The notes under the pieces were generated by a model that did not search any database, was not told the DNA's origin, and saw only the letters and a list, made by a program, of their open reading frames with translations. Positions 24,629 to 34,790 of a stretch of DNA of 64,000 bases are shown here, in pieces; within the stretch, counting starts at the first letter, position 1; each line of letters opens with the position of its first letter. The position numbers were made by a program, and so were the translations under genes. The stretch lies in assembly GCA_016213325.1 (NCBI GenBank), contig JACRAY010000007.1, positions 62,001 to 126,000 of the forward strand, read 5' to 3'. The DNA comes from Burkholderiales bacterium. Its GTDB lineage: Bacteria > Pseudomonadota > Gammaproteobacteria > Burkholderiales > Burkholderiaceae_C.

Positions 24629-25420
24629 TCACGCGGCACCGCGGGCAGGAAGGAATCTCGCCGCCGCCTCGCGGTACTGCGGGGTCTTCATGCAGCGCAC
24701 GAGCGCGCGCATTTCGCAGGCGAGCTGCGTCTCCAGCGAGGTCGTCGGGGACTGGAGCAGGAGACGCTTGGTGGCCCCGGAGGCTTCGATCGGGAAAGCC
24801 GCAATGCGCCTGGCGACGGCCGAAGTCGCCTCTTGCAGCTGTGCGAGCGGAACCACGCGGCTGACCAGCCCCTTGCGGCAGGCCTCGGCGGCCGAGGTTT
24901 CGTCATCCAGCAGGAACATCTCCATCGCCGCGCGCACGCCGACGGCACGCACGACCCCCGCGCTGCCGCCGCAGTCCGGGGAGACCCCCAGCTTCGCGTA
25001 GGCGGCGACGAAACGCGCGTCGTCGGACGCGATGCACAGGTCGCCCGCCGCAGCGAGCGAAAAGCCGGCGCCCGCAGCCGCTCCGTGCACGCTCGTGATG
25101 ACGACCTTCGGCATGTCGTGCAGGACCGAGAGAAAGGCGTGGAACTCCACCAGGAAGTGCTCCACGGCAGTCTCGACATCGTCGAGGCGCTCGGCGAAAT
25201 GGGCGACATCGCCGCCGGCGCAGAACCCGCGGCCCGCGCCGCGGATCACCAGCACGCTGGTCGCGTCGTCCCCCGCGACTGCGACAACGGCGGCGCGCAA
25301 TGCCTTCGCCATCTCGAGATCGATCGCGTTGTAGACGCCCGGACGCTGCAGTGTCAGCGTCGCGACGGCGCCGTCGTAGGAGAGTCCGACGGATCCATGG
25401 CTTTCGGCCGATTGCGTCAT
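24629..25420 (-). CDS. Enoyl-CoA hydratase/isomerase (PaaG-like crotonase)
   Basis: A 263-residue crotonase with FCAGGDVAHFAERL near residue 70 and HGAAAGAGFSLAAAGD near 110. Both hydratase glutamates look absent (Ser and Tyr at the equivalent places), while an Asp is kept in LGVSPDCGGSAG near 140. That pattern is typical of PaaG-type isomerases. It therefore more likely shifts a double bond or opens a ring than adds water. ATG 25420 overlaps the CoA-transferase stop (ATGA). Confidence 0.88.
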   Translation of the reverse strand: MTQSAESHGSVGLSYDGAVATLTLQRPGVYNAIDLEMAKALRAAVVAVAGDDATSVLVIRGAGRGFCAGGDVAHFAERLDDVETAVEHFLVEFHAFLSVLHDMPKVVITSVHGAAAGAGFSLAAAGDLCIASDDARFVAAYAKLGVSPDCGGSAGVVRAVGVRAAMEMFLLDDETSAAEACRKGLVSRVVPLAQLQEATSAVARRIAAFPIEASGATKRLLLQSPTTSLETQLACEMRALVRCMKTPQYREAAARFLPARGAA

Positions 25421-26511
25421 GACGCCTTCCTTCCGACGAGATCCGTGTTGTGCTCGCCGAGCGCCGGCACACGCGTGAGCGGCAACGGCGGGTAAGCCGA
25501 GAAATGCACCGGCTGCCGGATATGCATCTGCGGCTTGCCGTCCGCGGCCACGACGTGCGCAAACAAGCCGCGAACCTGGAAGTGCGGGTCCCGGGCCACC
25601 TGCTCGAGCGCATGCACCGGCGACCATGGAACCCCGTGCTGGTCCAACACCGATGCCCAGTACGCCAGCGGCTTCTCCCGGATGCCTTCCATGACACGCG
25701 GCCGCAGCGTGTGGGCTGCCTCGACACGTTGTGCGTGGCCCAAGGCCGCCACGTCCTGCAGCGCCAGCACGCCGCACAAGGCGCGCCAGAAGTGGTCCTC
25801 GTGGGCGATGCTCAGGCTCAGCACGCCACCGTCGGCACACGCGAAATTGCCATAGCCCGGACTCTCCGTCACGTTCACGATGGAGCCGCCATTCATCACC
25901 GGAACGAGCAAGGTGCTCATCCAGGAGACGAGCCCGTCCGCTACCGATACATCGATGAACGTCCCGTTGCCGGTGCGCTCGCGGGCGAACAGGGCGGCAG
26001 CGATCGCCCATGCCGCGTACATCGCAGCCGACATGTCGCCCAGGGGCAGTTCGGGGGTCTTGCCCGGGTGCTTCGCCTGGTCCGCCAGCACCCCCGCGAT
26101 CGCCTGGTAGGAGATGTCGTGCGCCGGGCGCGAGCGATACGGACCGGTCTGGCCGAAGCCCGAAATGGAGGCGTAGACCAGGTCCGGTTTCACCTTCCGC
26201 AACGATTCGTAATCCACCCCCAGCCGCGCGGCTGTGCCCGGGGCATAGCCCTCCAGCACCACGTCGGCGCGCGCCACCAGCTCCAGGAAGGCGGACTTGT
26301 CCTCGGCGTGCTTCAGGTTCAGGCAGACGCTTCGCTTGTTGCGCGACACCGAGGCGAAGAAGTCGGGAAATGCGCGGGCGGGGTCACCGATGCCCGGCCG
26401 CTCGACGAGGATGACGTCGGCACCAAGGTCCGCCATCAGCAAGGTGGCATAGGGCCCGGGCAACTGCTCCGCGAGCGAGAGCACGGTCACGTCCTGGAAT
26501 GGGGCACTCAT
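25417..26511 (-). CDS. CaiB/BaiF-family CoA-transferase
   Basis: A 364-residue class III CoA-transferase. Signature segments: LSLAEQLPGPYATLLMADLGADVILVERP near residue 10, NKRSVCLNLK near 55, the catalytic Asp in LPLGDMSAAMYAAWAIAAALF near 165, and HGVPWSPVHALEQV near 300. It should move CoA between an acyl-CoA donor and the substrate acid, an alternative to ATP-dependent activation. It begins four bases after the SDR gene. Confidence 0.9.
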   Translation of the reverse strand: MSAPFQDVTVLSLAEQLPGPYATLLMADLGADVILVERPGIGDPARAFPDFFASVSRNKRSVCLNLKHAEDKSAFLELVARADVVLEGYAPGTAARLGVDYESLRKVKPDLVYASISGFGQTGPYRSRPAHDISYQAIAGVLADQAKHPGKTPELPLGDMSAAMYAAWAIAAALFARERTGNGTFIDVSVADGLVSWMSTLLVPVMNGGSIVNVTESPGYGNFACADGGVLSLSIAHEDHFWRALCGVLALQDVAALGHAQRVEAAHTLRPRVMEGIREKPLAYWASVLDQHGVPWSPVHALEQVARDPHFQVRGLFAHVVAADGKPQMHIRQPVHFSAYPPLPLTRVPALGEHNTDLVGRKAS

Positions 26512-26515
26512 GGCT

Positions 26516-27316
26516 TCACTGCGAAAGGGAGTAGCCGCCGTTCACCGGGTACGTCTGCCCCGTGATCCATCCCGCCGCTGGCGACGCGAGGAACAGGATC
26601 ATGTTGGCGGCATCGTTGGGCTCGCCCAGCCGCCGGATGAGGTAGCTGCGCAGCATCTTCTTCACGGCCGCCTCGTCGGCCAGCATGCTCTGGATGCCGG
26701 CGGTGTTGATGCTTGCCAGCGCCACGGCGTTGACACGGATCTTGTGGACCGCCACCGCCTTCGCCAGGGCACGCGAGAAGCCCGAAGCGCCCGCCTTTGC
26801 CGCGGAATAGACGGCCAGGTGCGGCTCGCCGACGCGGCCGGCGTCGGAGATCACGTTCACGATGCTGCCGCCACCGCTGGCGATCATGACCGGTACGGCG
26901 GCGCGGGAAGCGTTCAACACCCCGTAGAGATTCGTCCCGAGCCAGCGGCTCCAGTCGTCGGGGCCGGTCTCCCAGAATGCCGGGAAGTTGTCCAGTTGCC
27001 CCGTCGGCCCCGCATTGCCCGCGTTGTTGACGAGGATGTGGAGGCCGCCTGCTTCCCGAGCCAGCGTCGCGGTCTTCTCCATCACCACATCGAAATCGGT
27101 GATGTCGCACGCCATGGGAATCCCGCATGAGCCGAGCGCCGTCACTTCGGCGGCGACGGCTTCGGCGCGCTCTGGGAAGTAGTCGTTGACGATCACTGCG
27201 CGGCAGCCATGGGCCGCGAAGTGCAAGGCGGTCTGGCGGCCCACGCCCTGGCCTGCGCCGGTGATGAGCGCGACGCGGCCTTTGAGGTCGAGAATGTTGT
27301 CCATCGCGTCAGGCAT
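26516..27316 (-). CDS. SDR-family NAD(P)-dependent oxidoreductase
   Basis: A 266-residue classical SDR. GAGQGVGRQTALHFA near residue 18, NNAG near 95, and catalytic YSAAKAG near 168 are present, and the C-terminal GWITGQTYPVNGGYS is the usual closing motif. Likely a 3-hydroxyacyl-CoA dehydrogenase or a related alcohol dehydrogenase of the pathway. Two starts are possible, ATG 27316 (GGAG eight bases upstream, overlaps the NmrA-like stop) and ATG 27304; I chose the first. Confidence 0.88.
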   Translation of the reverse strand: MPDAMDNILDLKGRVALITGAGQGVGRQTALHFAAHGCRAVIVNDYFPERAEAVAAEVTALGSCGIPMACDITDFDVVMEKTATLAREAGGLHILVNNAGNAGPTGQLDNFPAFWETGPDDWSRWLGTNLYGVLNASRAAVPVMIASGGGSIVNVISDAGRVGEPHLAVYSAAKAGASGFSRALAKAVAVHKIRVNAVALASINTAGIQSMLADEAAVKKMLRSYLIRRLGEPNDAANMILFLASPAAGWITGQTYPVNGGYSLSQ

Positions 27317-28256
27317 CCCTGGAGCTCCACGTGTTGAAAGACTCGGGCTCGTGCTCGTCGGCGAGCGACTCGAGCATGCGGGGCTTCCATGTGTTGCGCA
27401 GGAAGCTCTCCATCGTTGTGGGCAGCGGGCGGCGCGCGCGATGGAAGCGCACGCGGCCATCGTTCAGCGCGGCCAGCGTCTGGTTGGCGTCGAGCCACAG
27501 CTCCGGGGAACCGAACCGCTGCAGGAACTCGGCCTCGACCTCCTTGCGGTTCCTGTCGACGTAGCGGTATTCCACCGGCCGCCCGATCTCGCGGCTGATC
27601 ATCGCGGCCACCTCGGGCATGGTGAGGTCTTCCGAACCGACCTCGCGCACGGTGCGCCGCTCCCCCGTGGGATGACCGAGCTCATGGGCCGCCAGGTCGG
27701 CGATGTCATGCGTGGCCACCCACGACATCTTCACCCCCGGATCCAGCGACCAGCCGATGCGGCCGTGCTTCGCGATGGCCCCCGTCCAGGCCAGCAGGTT
27801 CTCCATGAACCAGCCGGCACGCAGGTGCACGAGGTCGATCTTCTCGAGCTCGTTCAGCTTCTGGTCGAGCTGGTGGAAGCAGGCGAAGTGGCCGGTGTCC
27901 CCCTTTACTTCCGAGCCGATGGCCGTCAGGCTCACGGCGAGCCGGACCGGCGAATCGCGCAACGCGTCGACGAAGCGCTGCGCCACCGCCGGATAGTGCC
28001 CGTGGATGTTGCTCCAGTCCGTCTTCACCATCAGGAACGCGGCATCCGCGCCGTCGAAGAACCTGCCGAGGTCCCCGGCACCGGTGTCGAAACTGCCCAG
28101 GAAGGGTTCCGCACCAGCCTGTGCCAAGGCATCGAGCCCATGGCCGCCCCGCGAGAGGGCTCGCACCTTGTGACCCGCATGCAGCAGCTTGCGGGTGAGC
28201 TGGGCCCCGATTCTTCCGGTGGCTCCGACGACGGCAATTTTCATGTTGTTGTTCAC
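27309..28256 (-). CDS. NmrA-like/extended SDR NAD(P)-binding protein
   Basis: A 315-residue NmrA-type atypical SDR. KIAVVGATGRIGAQLTRKLLHAGHKVRALSR at the N-terminus is the GxxGxxG cofactor motif. HLRAGWFMENLLAW near residue 145 and a WVATHDIADLAAHEL segment near 178 are typical of the family. Members are either NADPH sensors or reductases such as quinone or isoflavone reductases, so a catalytic role is not certain. It overlaps the SDR start by eight bases and is followed upstream by a 90-bp gap. Confidence 0.85.
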   Translation of the reverse strand: MNNNMKIAVVGATGRIGAQLTRKLLHAGHKVRALSRGGHGLDALAQAGAEPFLGSFDTGAGDLGRFFDGADAAFLMVKTDWSNIHGHYPAVAQRFVDALRDSPVRLAVSLTAIGSEVKGDTGHFACFHQLDQKLNELEKIDLVHLRAGWFMENLLAWTGAIAKHGRIGWSLDPGVKMSWVATHDIADLAAHELGHPTGERRTVREVGSEDLTMPEVAAMISREIGRPVEYRYVDRNRKEVEAEFLQRFGSPELWLDANQTLAALNDGRVRFHRARRPLPTTMESFLRNTWKPRMLESLADEHEPESFNTWSSRDA

Positions 28257-28346
28257 CCGAGGGTCTCAGTTGGCGAGGCAGGAGCGGCCGCCGGCACTGG
28301 CGCCGCGTGCACTTCCTGCAGAAAGGGGGAGGACCCGGCCAGGCCC

Positions 28347-29156
28347 TCAGGCCGGCTTCGGGATGCGTGGCGAATCGAAGGTGGCGCCCATGCCGATGCT
28401 CGACCCGCCATCGACCGGGACGACGAGGCCGGTCACGAACCTCGCGTTCGGAGACACCAGCGCGGCGACGAGGCTGGCGAACTCATGCGGCTCGCCGATG
28501 CGCCCCATCGGGATGCCCTTGCCGAGGCTCGCCTTGGTCAGCTCCGGCTGTCGTTCGAGCGTCCGGCCCAGCAGCGGCGTGTCGAAGAACCCCGACATGA
28601 GGGTGTTGACCGTGATGTTGTCCTTTGCGACCTCCAGGGCCAGCGTCTTGGCATAGCCGATCACTGCGGACCATACGGCCACAGGCGCAGCCATTCCGAC
28701 GGCGGGCCGCTGCACGACTCCGGAGACAACATTCAGGATGCTGCCGCCCGCCGTCATGTGCGGCAGGGTCGCCCGCACGGACCGCACCACGTAGAAGAAG
28801 TGCCGGGCCAGCGCCTGCATCCACACTTCGTCCGTGAGTTCCGCGATCCGGCGGATCGGCGGCCCACCGTCGTTGGTCACCAGGACATGCACGACGGGGC
28901 CGAACCGTGCGACGGCCGATGCCGTTACCCGGTCCAGGTCGGGCGCCTCCGAGCAGTCGGCGGCCACGCCCAGGACGCGTTCCCCACCGTGCTTGCGCGC
29001 CAGCTCGGCGACGGCCTGCTCGACCTTCTCGGCGCGCCGCGCGAAGACCGTGACCAGGGCGCCTTCCCCCAGGAGGCGATCCGCCATCGCGAAGCCCAGG
29101 CCATCGCTGCCCCCGCCGACGATCGCCACCTTGCCTGCAAGATCCAGATCCATCAT
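28347..29156 (-). CDS. SDR-family protein lacking the catalytic Tyr-Lys pair
   Basis: A 269-residue Rossmann protein with a good cofactor motif, VAIVGGGSDGLGFAMAD at residues 10-26, and an SDR-type C-terminus (FVTGLVVPVDGGSS). Ser145 (VVSGVV) is in the usual place, but the positions expected for the catalytic Tyr and Lys, 13 and 17 residues on, are Pro158 and Trp162, and the NNAG motif reads TNDG. It may be a non-catalytic or mechanistically different SDR. It overlaps the amidohydrolase stop (ATGA), so it is made in step with it. Confidence 0.83.
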   Translation of the reverse strand: MMDLDLAGKVAIVGGGSDGLGFAMADRLLGEGALVTVFARRAEKVEQAVAELARKHGGERVLGVAADCSEAPDLDRVTASAVARFGPVVHVLVTNDGGPPIRRIAELTDEVWMQALARHFFYVVRSVRATLPHMTAGGSILNVVSGVVQRPAVGMAAPVAVWSAVIGYAKTLALEVAKDNITVNTLMSGFFDTPLLGRTLERQPELTKASLGKGIPMGRIGEPHEFASLVAALVSPNARFVTGLVVPVDGGSSIGMGATFDSPRIPKPA

Positions 29157-30040
29157 TCGACTCCGATCGACGCCAGGAAGGACCGGGCGTTGTTATGGAA
29201 CACGTCCTCGAGAACGTCCGCGGTGAATCCCTGCTCGCTCCACTCGTTCACGAGCCGCTCGTGGCTGAGCATGGGGTAGTCGGCACCGAACATCACCTTC
29301 TTGCGCAGGCGCTTGCCGATTTCGCGCTTCAGTTCGTCGGGGAAATAGCGGGGCGACCAGCCGTGCAGCTCCATCCACACGTTGGCCTTGTGCAATGCCG
29401 TCGCGATCATCTCGGACTGCCAGGGCCACGCGACGCGCGCCGCGATCACGTTCAGGTCGGGGTACCTGGCCGCGACGCGATCCACGTATTTGGGATGGCA
29501 GCCTTCCAGGGTGATGCCCATGCCGCCACGGGTGCCTGCGCCGGTCGCCGACATGCCCACGTGCATGAGCACCGGCCGCCCGGCCTCGATGCACAGGTTC
29601 AGGCAGGTTTCCCAACCTGGCTGGTCTGGCGTCCCGGCCGGCGTGTACGAGTGCACGGCCAGGCCGACGAGCCCGGGGCCCTCACGCAGGCAGCGTTCGA
29701 GTTCCCTGACGTGTTCGGGCTGGGTGGGATCGATGCCGATCCAGTTGCCGAGAACGACGTCGGGATACTTGCGGGCGTAGTCGAAGGCGTAGTCATGCTG
29801 CTCCCGGACGGCACCCACATCCATCCGGAACGTGTAGGCGAAGTCCAGCATGACCCGCACGTTGTCGCGGCGGAACTGGGCGGCTTGCTCTTCGTCGCTG
29901 ACGAACTGCATGTCCCACTTGAAATAGCCCTTCAGCGCCTTGCGGTCGTCGGCGGTCGCGTAGGGGCTGCCCTTCCAGCCCCGCTCGGTGCCCCAGTGCG
30001 AGTGGAAGTCGATCACTCGGGGAGGTGTGGCGGTGGTCAT
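29153..30040 (-). CDS. Amidohydrolase-family protein (PF04909 type)
   Basis: A 295-residue TIM-barrel protein of the amidohydrolase_2 family. The HxH metal motif is in VIDFHSHWG at residues 9-17, a metal-binding His in VLMHVGMS near 170, and the late Asp in MFGADYPMLSHERL near 250. The family includes decarboxylases (gamma-resorcylate, ACMS) and hydrolases, so it could decarboxylate or open a ring in the pathway. ATG 30040 overlaps the acyl-CoA ligase stop by one base. Confidence 0.87.
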   Translation of the reverse strand: MTTATPPRVIDFHSHWGTERGWKGSPYATADDRKALKGYFKWDMQFVSDEEQAAQFRRDNVRVMLDFAYTFRMDVGAVREQHDYAFDYARKYPDVVLGNWIGIDPTQPEHVRELERCLREGPGLVGLAVHSYTPAGTPDQPGWETCLNLCIEAGRPVLMHVGMSATGAGTRGGMGITLEGCHPKYVDRVAARYPDLNVIAARVAWPWQSEMIATALHKANVWMELHGWSPRYFPDELKREIGKRLRKKVMFGADYPMLSHERLVNEWSEQGFTADVLEDVFHNNARSFLASIGVE

Positions 30041-31635
30041 CAGTGCACGTTGCGCTTCGCGTCGCCCCAGTAGGGCGCACGCAGCTTCTTCTTGTCGACC
30101 TTGCCGACCGGGGTCATGGGAAGCGCGTCCACGATCAGGACGTCCTTGGGGGCGTGCATCGAGCCCTTGACCTCCTTCACGTACGCCTGGACCGCCGCGA
30201 CGTCCACCTGCTGCCCGGGGCGCGCGACCACGAACGCGGTGACCCTTTCGCCCCATTTCTCGTCCGGAACCGCGATAGCGGCGGCCGCGCTGATCGAAGG
30301 GTGCCCGGTGAGGGCGCGCTCGACTTCGCTCGCGTAGATGTTGAATCCGCCAGAGATGATCATGTCCTTCTTGCGGTCCACGATGTACAGCAGGCCTTCT
30401 TCGTCCTGGCGGGCGAGGTCGCCCGTGCGCAGCCAGCCGCCGCGTAGCGCCGCCTCGGTCTCTTCGGGAAGGTTGCGATAGCCGAGCATGACGCCGCGAT
30501 TGCGCATGGCAATCTCACCCACCTCGCCGGAGGGAACATCATGGCCGCCGTCGTCGACCAGCCGGATCTGGTTGCCAACCGCCGGGCGCCCGCACGAGGC
30601 CAGCCGCTCGAGGCTGGCGCCATCGTGCGCCGCCTTCGGCAGGACCGTCCCCACGCCGGTCGATTCCGTCTGGCCGTAGAGCTGGGTGAACACCGGGCCG
30701 ATGCGCTCACGGGCCTCCGCGAGCCGCACTGGTGACATAGGGCCGGTCGCGTACCAGATCGTCTCGAGGCTTGACAGGTTCCTCGTCTCGGGACGCTCAT
30801 GATCCAGCAGGGCATAGATCATCGTCGGGATGGCACTCATGCAGTTGATGCGTTCGGCCTCGATTGCGTCCAGGAATCGGCGCGGATCGAACCCCTGCTG
30901 GATCACGACGGTGCCACCACGCATCAGGGTCGGCAGCACACCGAGCCCCGTGGCATGCGTGAGCGGGGCCGCTGCCAGGTAGCGCGGCAGGTGCGGATGT
31001 TCGAGGTCGGCCAGGTGCGTCATGACGTTGTGCACCATTGCGCGATGCGGCAGCATCACCCCTTTGGGCTTGCCGGTGGTCCCGCCCGTGTACTGCAGCC
31101 AGGCGACGTCGGCTTCGCTGGCCGGGCCGCGGTCGAGCCGGCGCACGACGTGCGACTCGCCGGCGGGCAGGCCACCCGCCGCCGGGATCACCATCAGGTG
31201 CTGGAGGGAGGCGACGCGATCCAGCACCTCGCGACCATGCCCTTCGAAAGCCGCGGAGACCACCAGCACCGAGGCTTGCGCGTCTTCGCACACGACGATG
31301 TGGTCGCCGACGGCGGCCATGGCCTGCAAGCCGGTGAAGCGCCCTCCCAGCAGGTAGGTCGCCGCCTGCACGATCCAGGACTCGGGCATGTTTGGGCTCA
31401 GCATCGTGACACCCACGCCGAGCCCGACGCCGCGGCTTGCCAGGGCACCCATGAACCGCGAGACGAGCGTCGTGACGTGCGCGTACGTCAAGCGCCGGTC
31501 ACCGGCGACGAAAGCCTCGTTCGAGCTGTGGCGGGACAGGGCCTGCACGATCAGGTCGCCCAGCGTCACGCCGGATGCGGCAAGACGGGCAGCTTCTGAG
31601 ATGGGTGCGGCTTGGGCGATGTGAGGATCAGGCAT
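30040..31635 (-). CDS. Acyl-CoA synthetase (AMP-binding, class I), second copy
   Basis: A 531-residue ligase. YTGGTTGKPKGVMLPH lies near residue 185, the LYGQTESTGVG motif near 325, GDLARQDEEGLLYIVDRKKDMIISGGFNIYASEVE near 418, and PMTPVGKVDKKKLR with the catalytic Lys near the C-terminus. It differs enough from the ligase at 21248-22813 to suggest a different substrate. First gene after the second copy of the 38-bp element, 32 bases from its start. Confidence 0.92.
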   Translation of the reverse strand: MPDPHIAQAAPISEAARLAASGVTLGDLIVQALSRHSSNEAFVAGDRRLTYAHVTTLVSRFMGALASRGVGLGVGVTMLSPNMPESWIVQAATYLLGGRFTGLQAMAAVGDHIVVCEDAQASVLVVSAAFEGHGREVLDRVASLQHLMVIPAAGGLPAGESHVVRRLDRGPASEADVAWLQYTGGTTGKPKGVMLPHRAMVHNVMTHLADLEHPHLPRYLAAAPLTHATGLGVLPTLMRGGTVVIQQGFDPRRFLDAIEAERINCMSAIPTMIYALLDHERPETRNLSSLETIWYATGPMSPVRLAEARERIGPVFTQLYGQTESTGVGTVLPKAAHDGASLERLASCGRPAVGNQIRLVDDGGHDVPSGEVGEIAMRNRGVMLGYRNLPEETEAALRGGWLRTGDLARQDEEGLLYIVDRKKDMIISGGFNIYASEVERALTGHPSISAAAAIAVPDEKWGERVTAFVVARPGQQVDVAAVQAYVKEVKGSMHAPKDVLIVDALPMTPVGKVDKKKLRAPYWGDAKRNVH

Positions 31636-31667
31636 GGCTTGATCCTAGGTAGACCCCCAGGGGCCTG

Positions 31668-31705
31668 CCACCCGTGTTCCGCCAACAAATACGACTAACC
31701 CGCCA
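31668..31705 (-). promoter_or_regulatory. 38-bp element shared with 19125-19162 (copy 2)
   Basis: The same element as at 19125-19162, 34 of 38 positions identical, here 32 bases upstream of the acyl-CoA ligase start and touching the 3' end region of the AraC gene. In minus orientation it reads TGGCGGGTTAGTCGTAT, then TTGGCGG. Probably the binding site that switches on the catabolic operon. Confidence 0.62.
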
Positions 31706-31713
31706 GCGCGCCT

Positions 31714-32490
31714 TCAGCCGTGAACTGCACGCGCCGTCGCGCGGTAACGGCCCGGCGTTTCGCCCACGACCTCCGTGAAAGCATCGATGAAGCTGCTGGG
31801 GTTGGCCCAGCCCAGCTCCATCGCGGTCTCGGTGACCGACGCACCCTGGTCCAGCGCGAGCAGGGCTCGCTGGATGCGCAGCAGCGTCCGCCACTGGTGG
31901 AAGCTCATCGACAGTTCGGTGCTGAACAGGCGGCTGAGGGTGCGTTCGCTCGCGCCGGTCCGGTGGCCCAGCTCCGCGAGCGTCGCGGGATTGGCGGGGT
32001 CCGCATGCAGCAGGCTGGTGACGGCCTTGAGCCGCCTGTCGACGGGCTCGGGGACTCGCAGCAGGTCGCGCGGTGCGCGAGCGAGTTCGGTAGCGACCAC
32101 GCCCAGGAGAAGCAGCGAGCGCGGGCTGTCCACGGGCTCCTGGTCCTTCAGCAGCGCCAGGCATGCCTCGCGCATGAGGGCGCTGGCCACGAACACTGAC
32201 GACTCGGCAGGGAACTGATCGGACAGCGGGGCCGGCACGTTCAGCAAGCGGACATCCGCCTCGCCATAGGCACGGCTGCTGTGGACCTGGAACGGCGGCA
32301 CCCAGGTGATGCGGTTCGCGGGCGCCATCCAGCTGCCTGTCTCGGTGATGGTGACCAGCACCCCGGAGAGCGCGTAGCGCAGTTGCCCGAAGTCATGGTA
32401 GTGCGCCGCGACATCCTCGCCGTGGGCCATGCGTCCACACGCCAGGGACATGTCGGCGGAGAAAACGGGCTGCTGCATGGGTTTCGTCAT
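31714..32490 (-). CDS. AraC-family transcriptional regulator
   Basis: A 258-residue regulator. An N-terminal cupin-like sensor domain (HYHDFGQLRYALSGVLVTI near residue 31, with WVPPFQVHSSRAYGEADVRLL) is joined to a C-terminal double HTH: TLAELGHRTGASERTLSRLFSTELSMSFHQWRTLLRI near 170 and SVTETAMELGWANPSSFIDAFTEVVGETPGRYR near 220. GAGG precedes ATG 32490. It sits at the head of the CoA-catabolic island and is its only visible regulator, so it is the likely activator acting on the two 38-bp elements. Confidence 0.9.
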   Translation of the reverse strand: MTKPMQQPVFSADMSLACGRMAHGEDVAAHYHDFGQLRYALSGVLVTITETGSWMAPANRITWVPPFQVHSSRAYGEADVRLLNVPAPLSDQFPAESSVFVASALMREACLALLKDQEPVDSPRSLLLLGVVATELARAPRDLLRVPEPVDRRLKAVTSLLHADPANPATLAELGHRTGASERTLSRLFSTELSMSFHQWRTLLRIQRALLALDQGASVTETAMELGWANPSSFIDAFTEVVGETPGRYRATARAVHG

Positions 32491-32595
32491 GGGGGACCTC
32501 GCAGGTCTCCGGATCCGCTGTTTATAGTCCAGCCAAGCCGGCGCCGCAACCGCGACGCCAATCTTCTCGTTCGCGCCCTTGAGCTTCTTGAACAG

Positions 32596-32609
32596 CGACC
32601 GAACGGTCG
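32596..32609. promoter_or_regulatory. Inverted repeat CGACCG-AA-CGGTCG (TetR-type operator candidate)
   Basis: A perfect 6-bp inverted repeat with a two-base centre lies between araC and the divergent panD gene. Such ACCGnnCGGT-type palindromes are common TetR-family sites. No TetR gene is present in the window, so the assignment rests on shape only. Confidence 0.35.
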
Positions 32610-32676
32610 GTAGCACCGCGTCGTTTCGGCTGATTTCTTCTCCACAATCGCGGTTTTTGCCAGCAGAGACAGGCTT

Positions 32677-33057
32677 GTGTTCCGAACCCTACTGAAATCC
32701 AAGATCCACCGCGTCACCGTCACACAGTGCGAGCTGCACTACGAAGGCTCGTGCGCGATCGACGAGAACCTGCTCGAGGCCGCAGGCATCGTCGAGAACG
32801 AACAGGTCCACATCTGGAACATCGACAACGGCGAGCGCTTCGTCACCTATGCGATCAAGGGGCAGCGCGGCACGGGGATGATCTCGGTGAACGGCTCCGC
32901 CGCGCGGCGCGCCGCCGTGGGTGACCTGATCATCATCGCCGCCTTCGCGCACGTGCCGGAACACGAAGTGAGCGGTTTCAGGCCGCAGCTCGTGTTCGTC
33001 GACGAGGCCAACCGCCAGATCGCCTCTCGCGATTTCGTGCCCGTACAACAGGCTTAG
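32677..33057 (+). CDS. panD: Aspartate 1-decarboxylase
   Basis: A 126-residue PanD. The proenzyme cleavage site YEGSC places Gly24-Ser25 where self-cleavage makes the pyruvoyl group. [17 protein letters not shown] at the N-terminus, [15 protein letters not shown] near residue 47 and [10 protein letters not shown] near 88 are family motifs. It converts L-aspartate to beta-alanine for pantothenate. GTG 32677 is used as start, with an AGAGACAGG-like ribosome site upstream. panB and panC follow on the same strand. Confidence 0.95.
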   Translation: MFRTLLKSKIHRVTVTQCELHYEGSCAIDENLLEAAGIVENEQVHIWNIDNGERFVTYAIKGQRGTGMISVNGSAARRAAVGDLIIIAAFAHVPEHEVSGFRPQLVFVDEANRQIASRDFVPVQQA

Positions 33058-33130
33058 GGCCATCGCGCCCGCGCATCCAGGGGCGAACCTGCATCGGCCC
33101 CGGGCCGCTCTTTCATTCGAGGAGACCTTC

Positions 33131-34790
<1,660 letters not shown>

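Noticed and set aside
27186..29279. Plus-strand open frame of almost 700 codons across the SDR/NmrA genes
   Set aside because: Antisense to three recognisable Rossmann-fold proteins; no ribosome site or family match.
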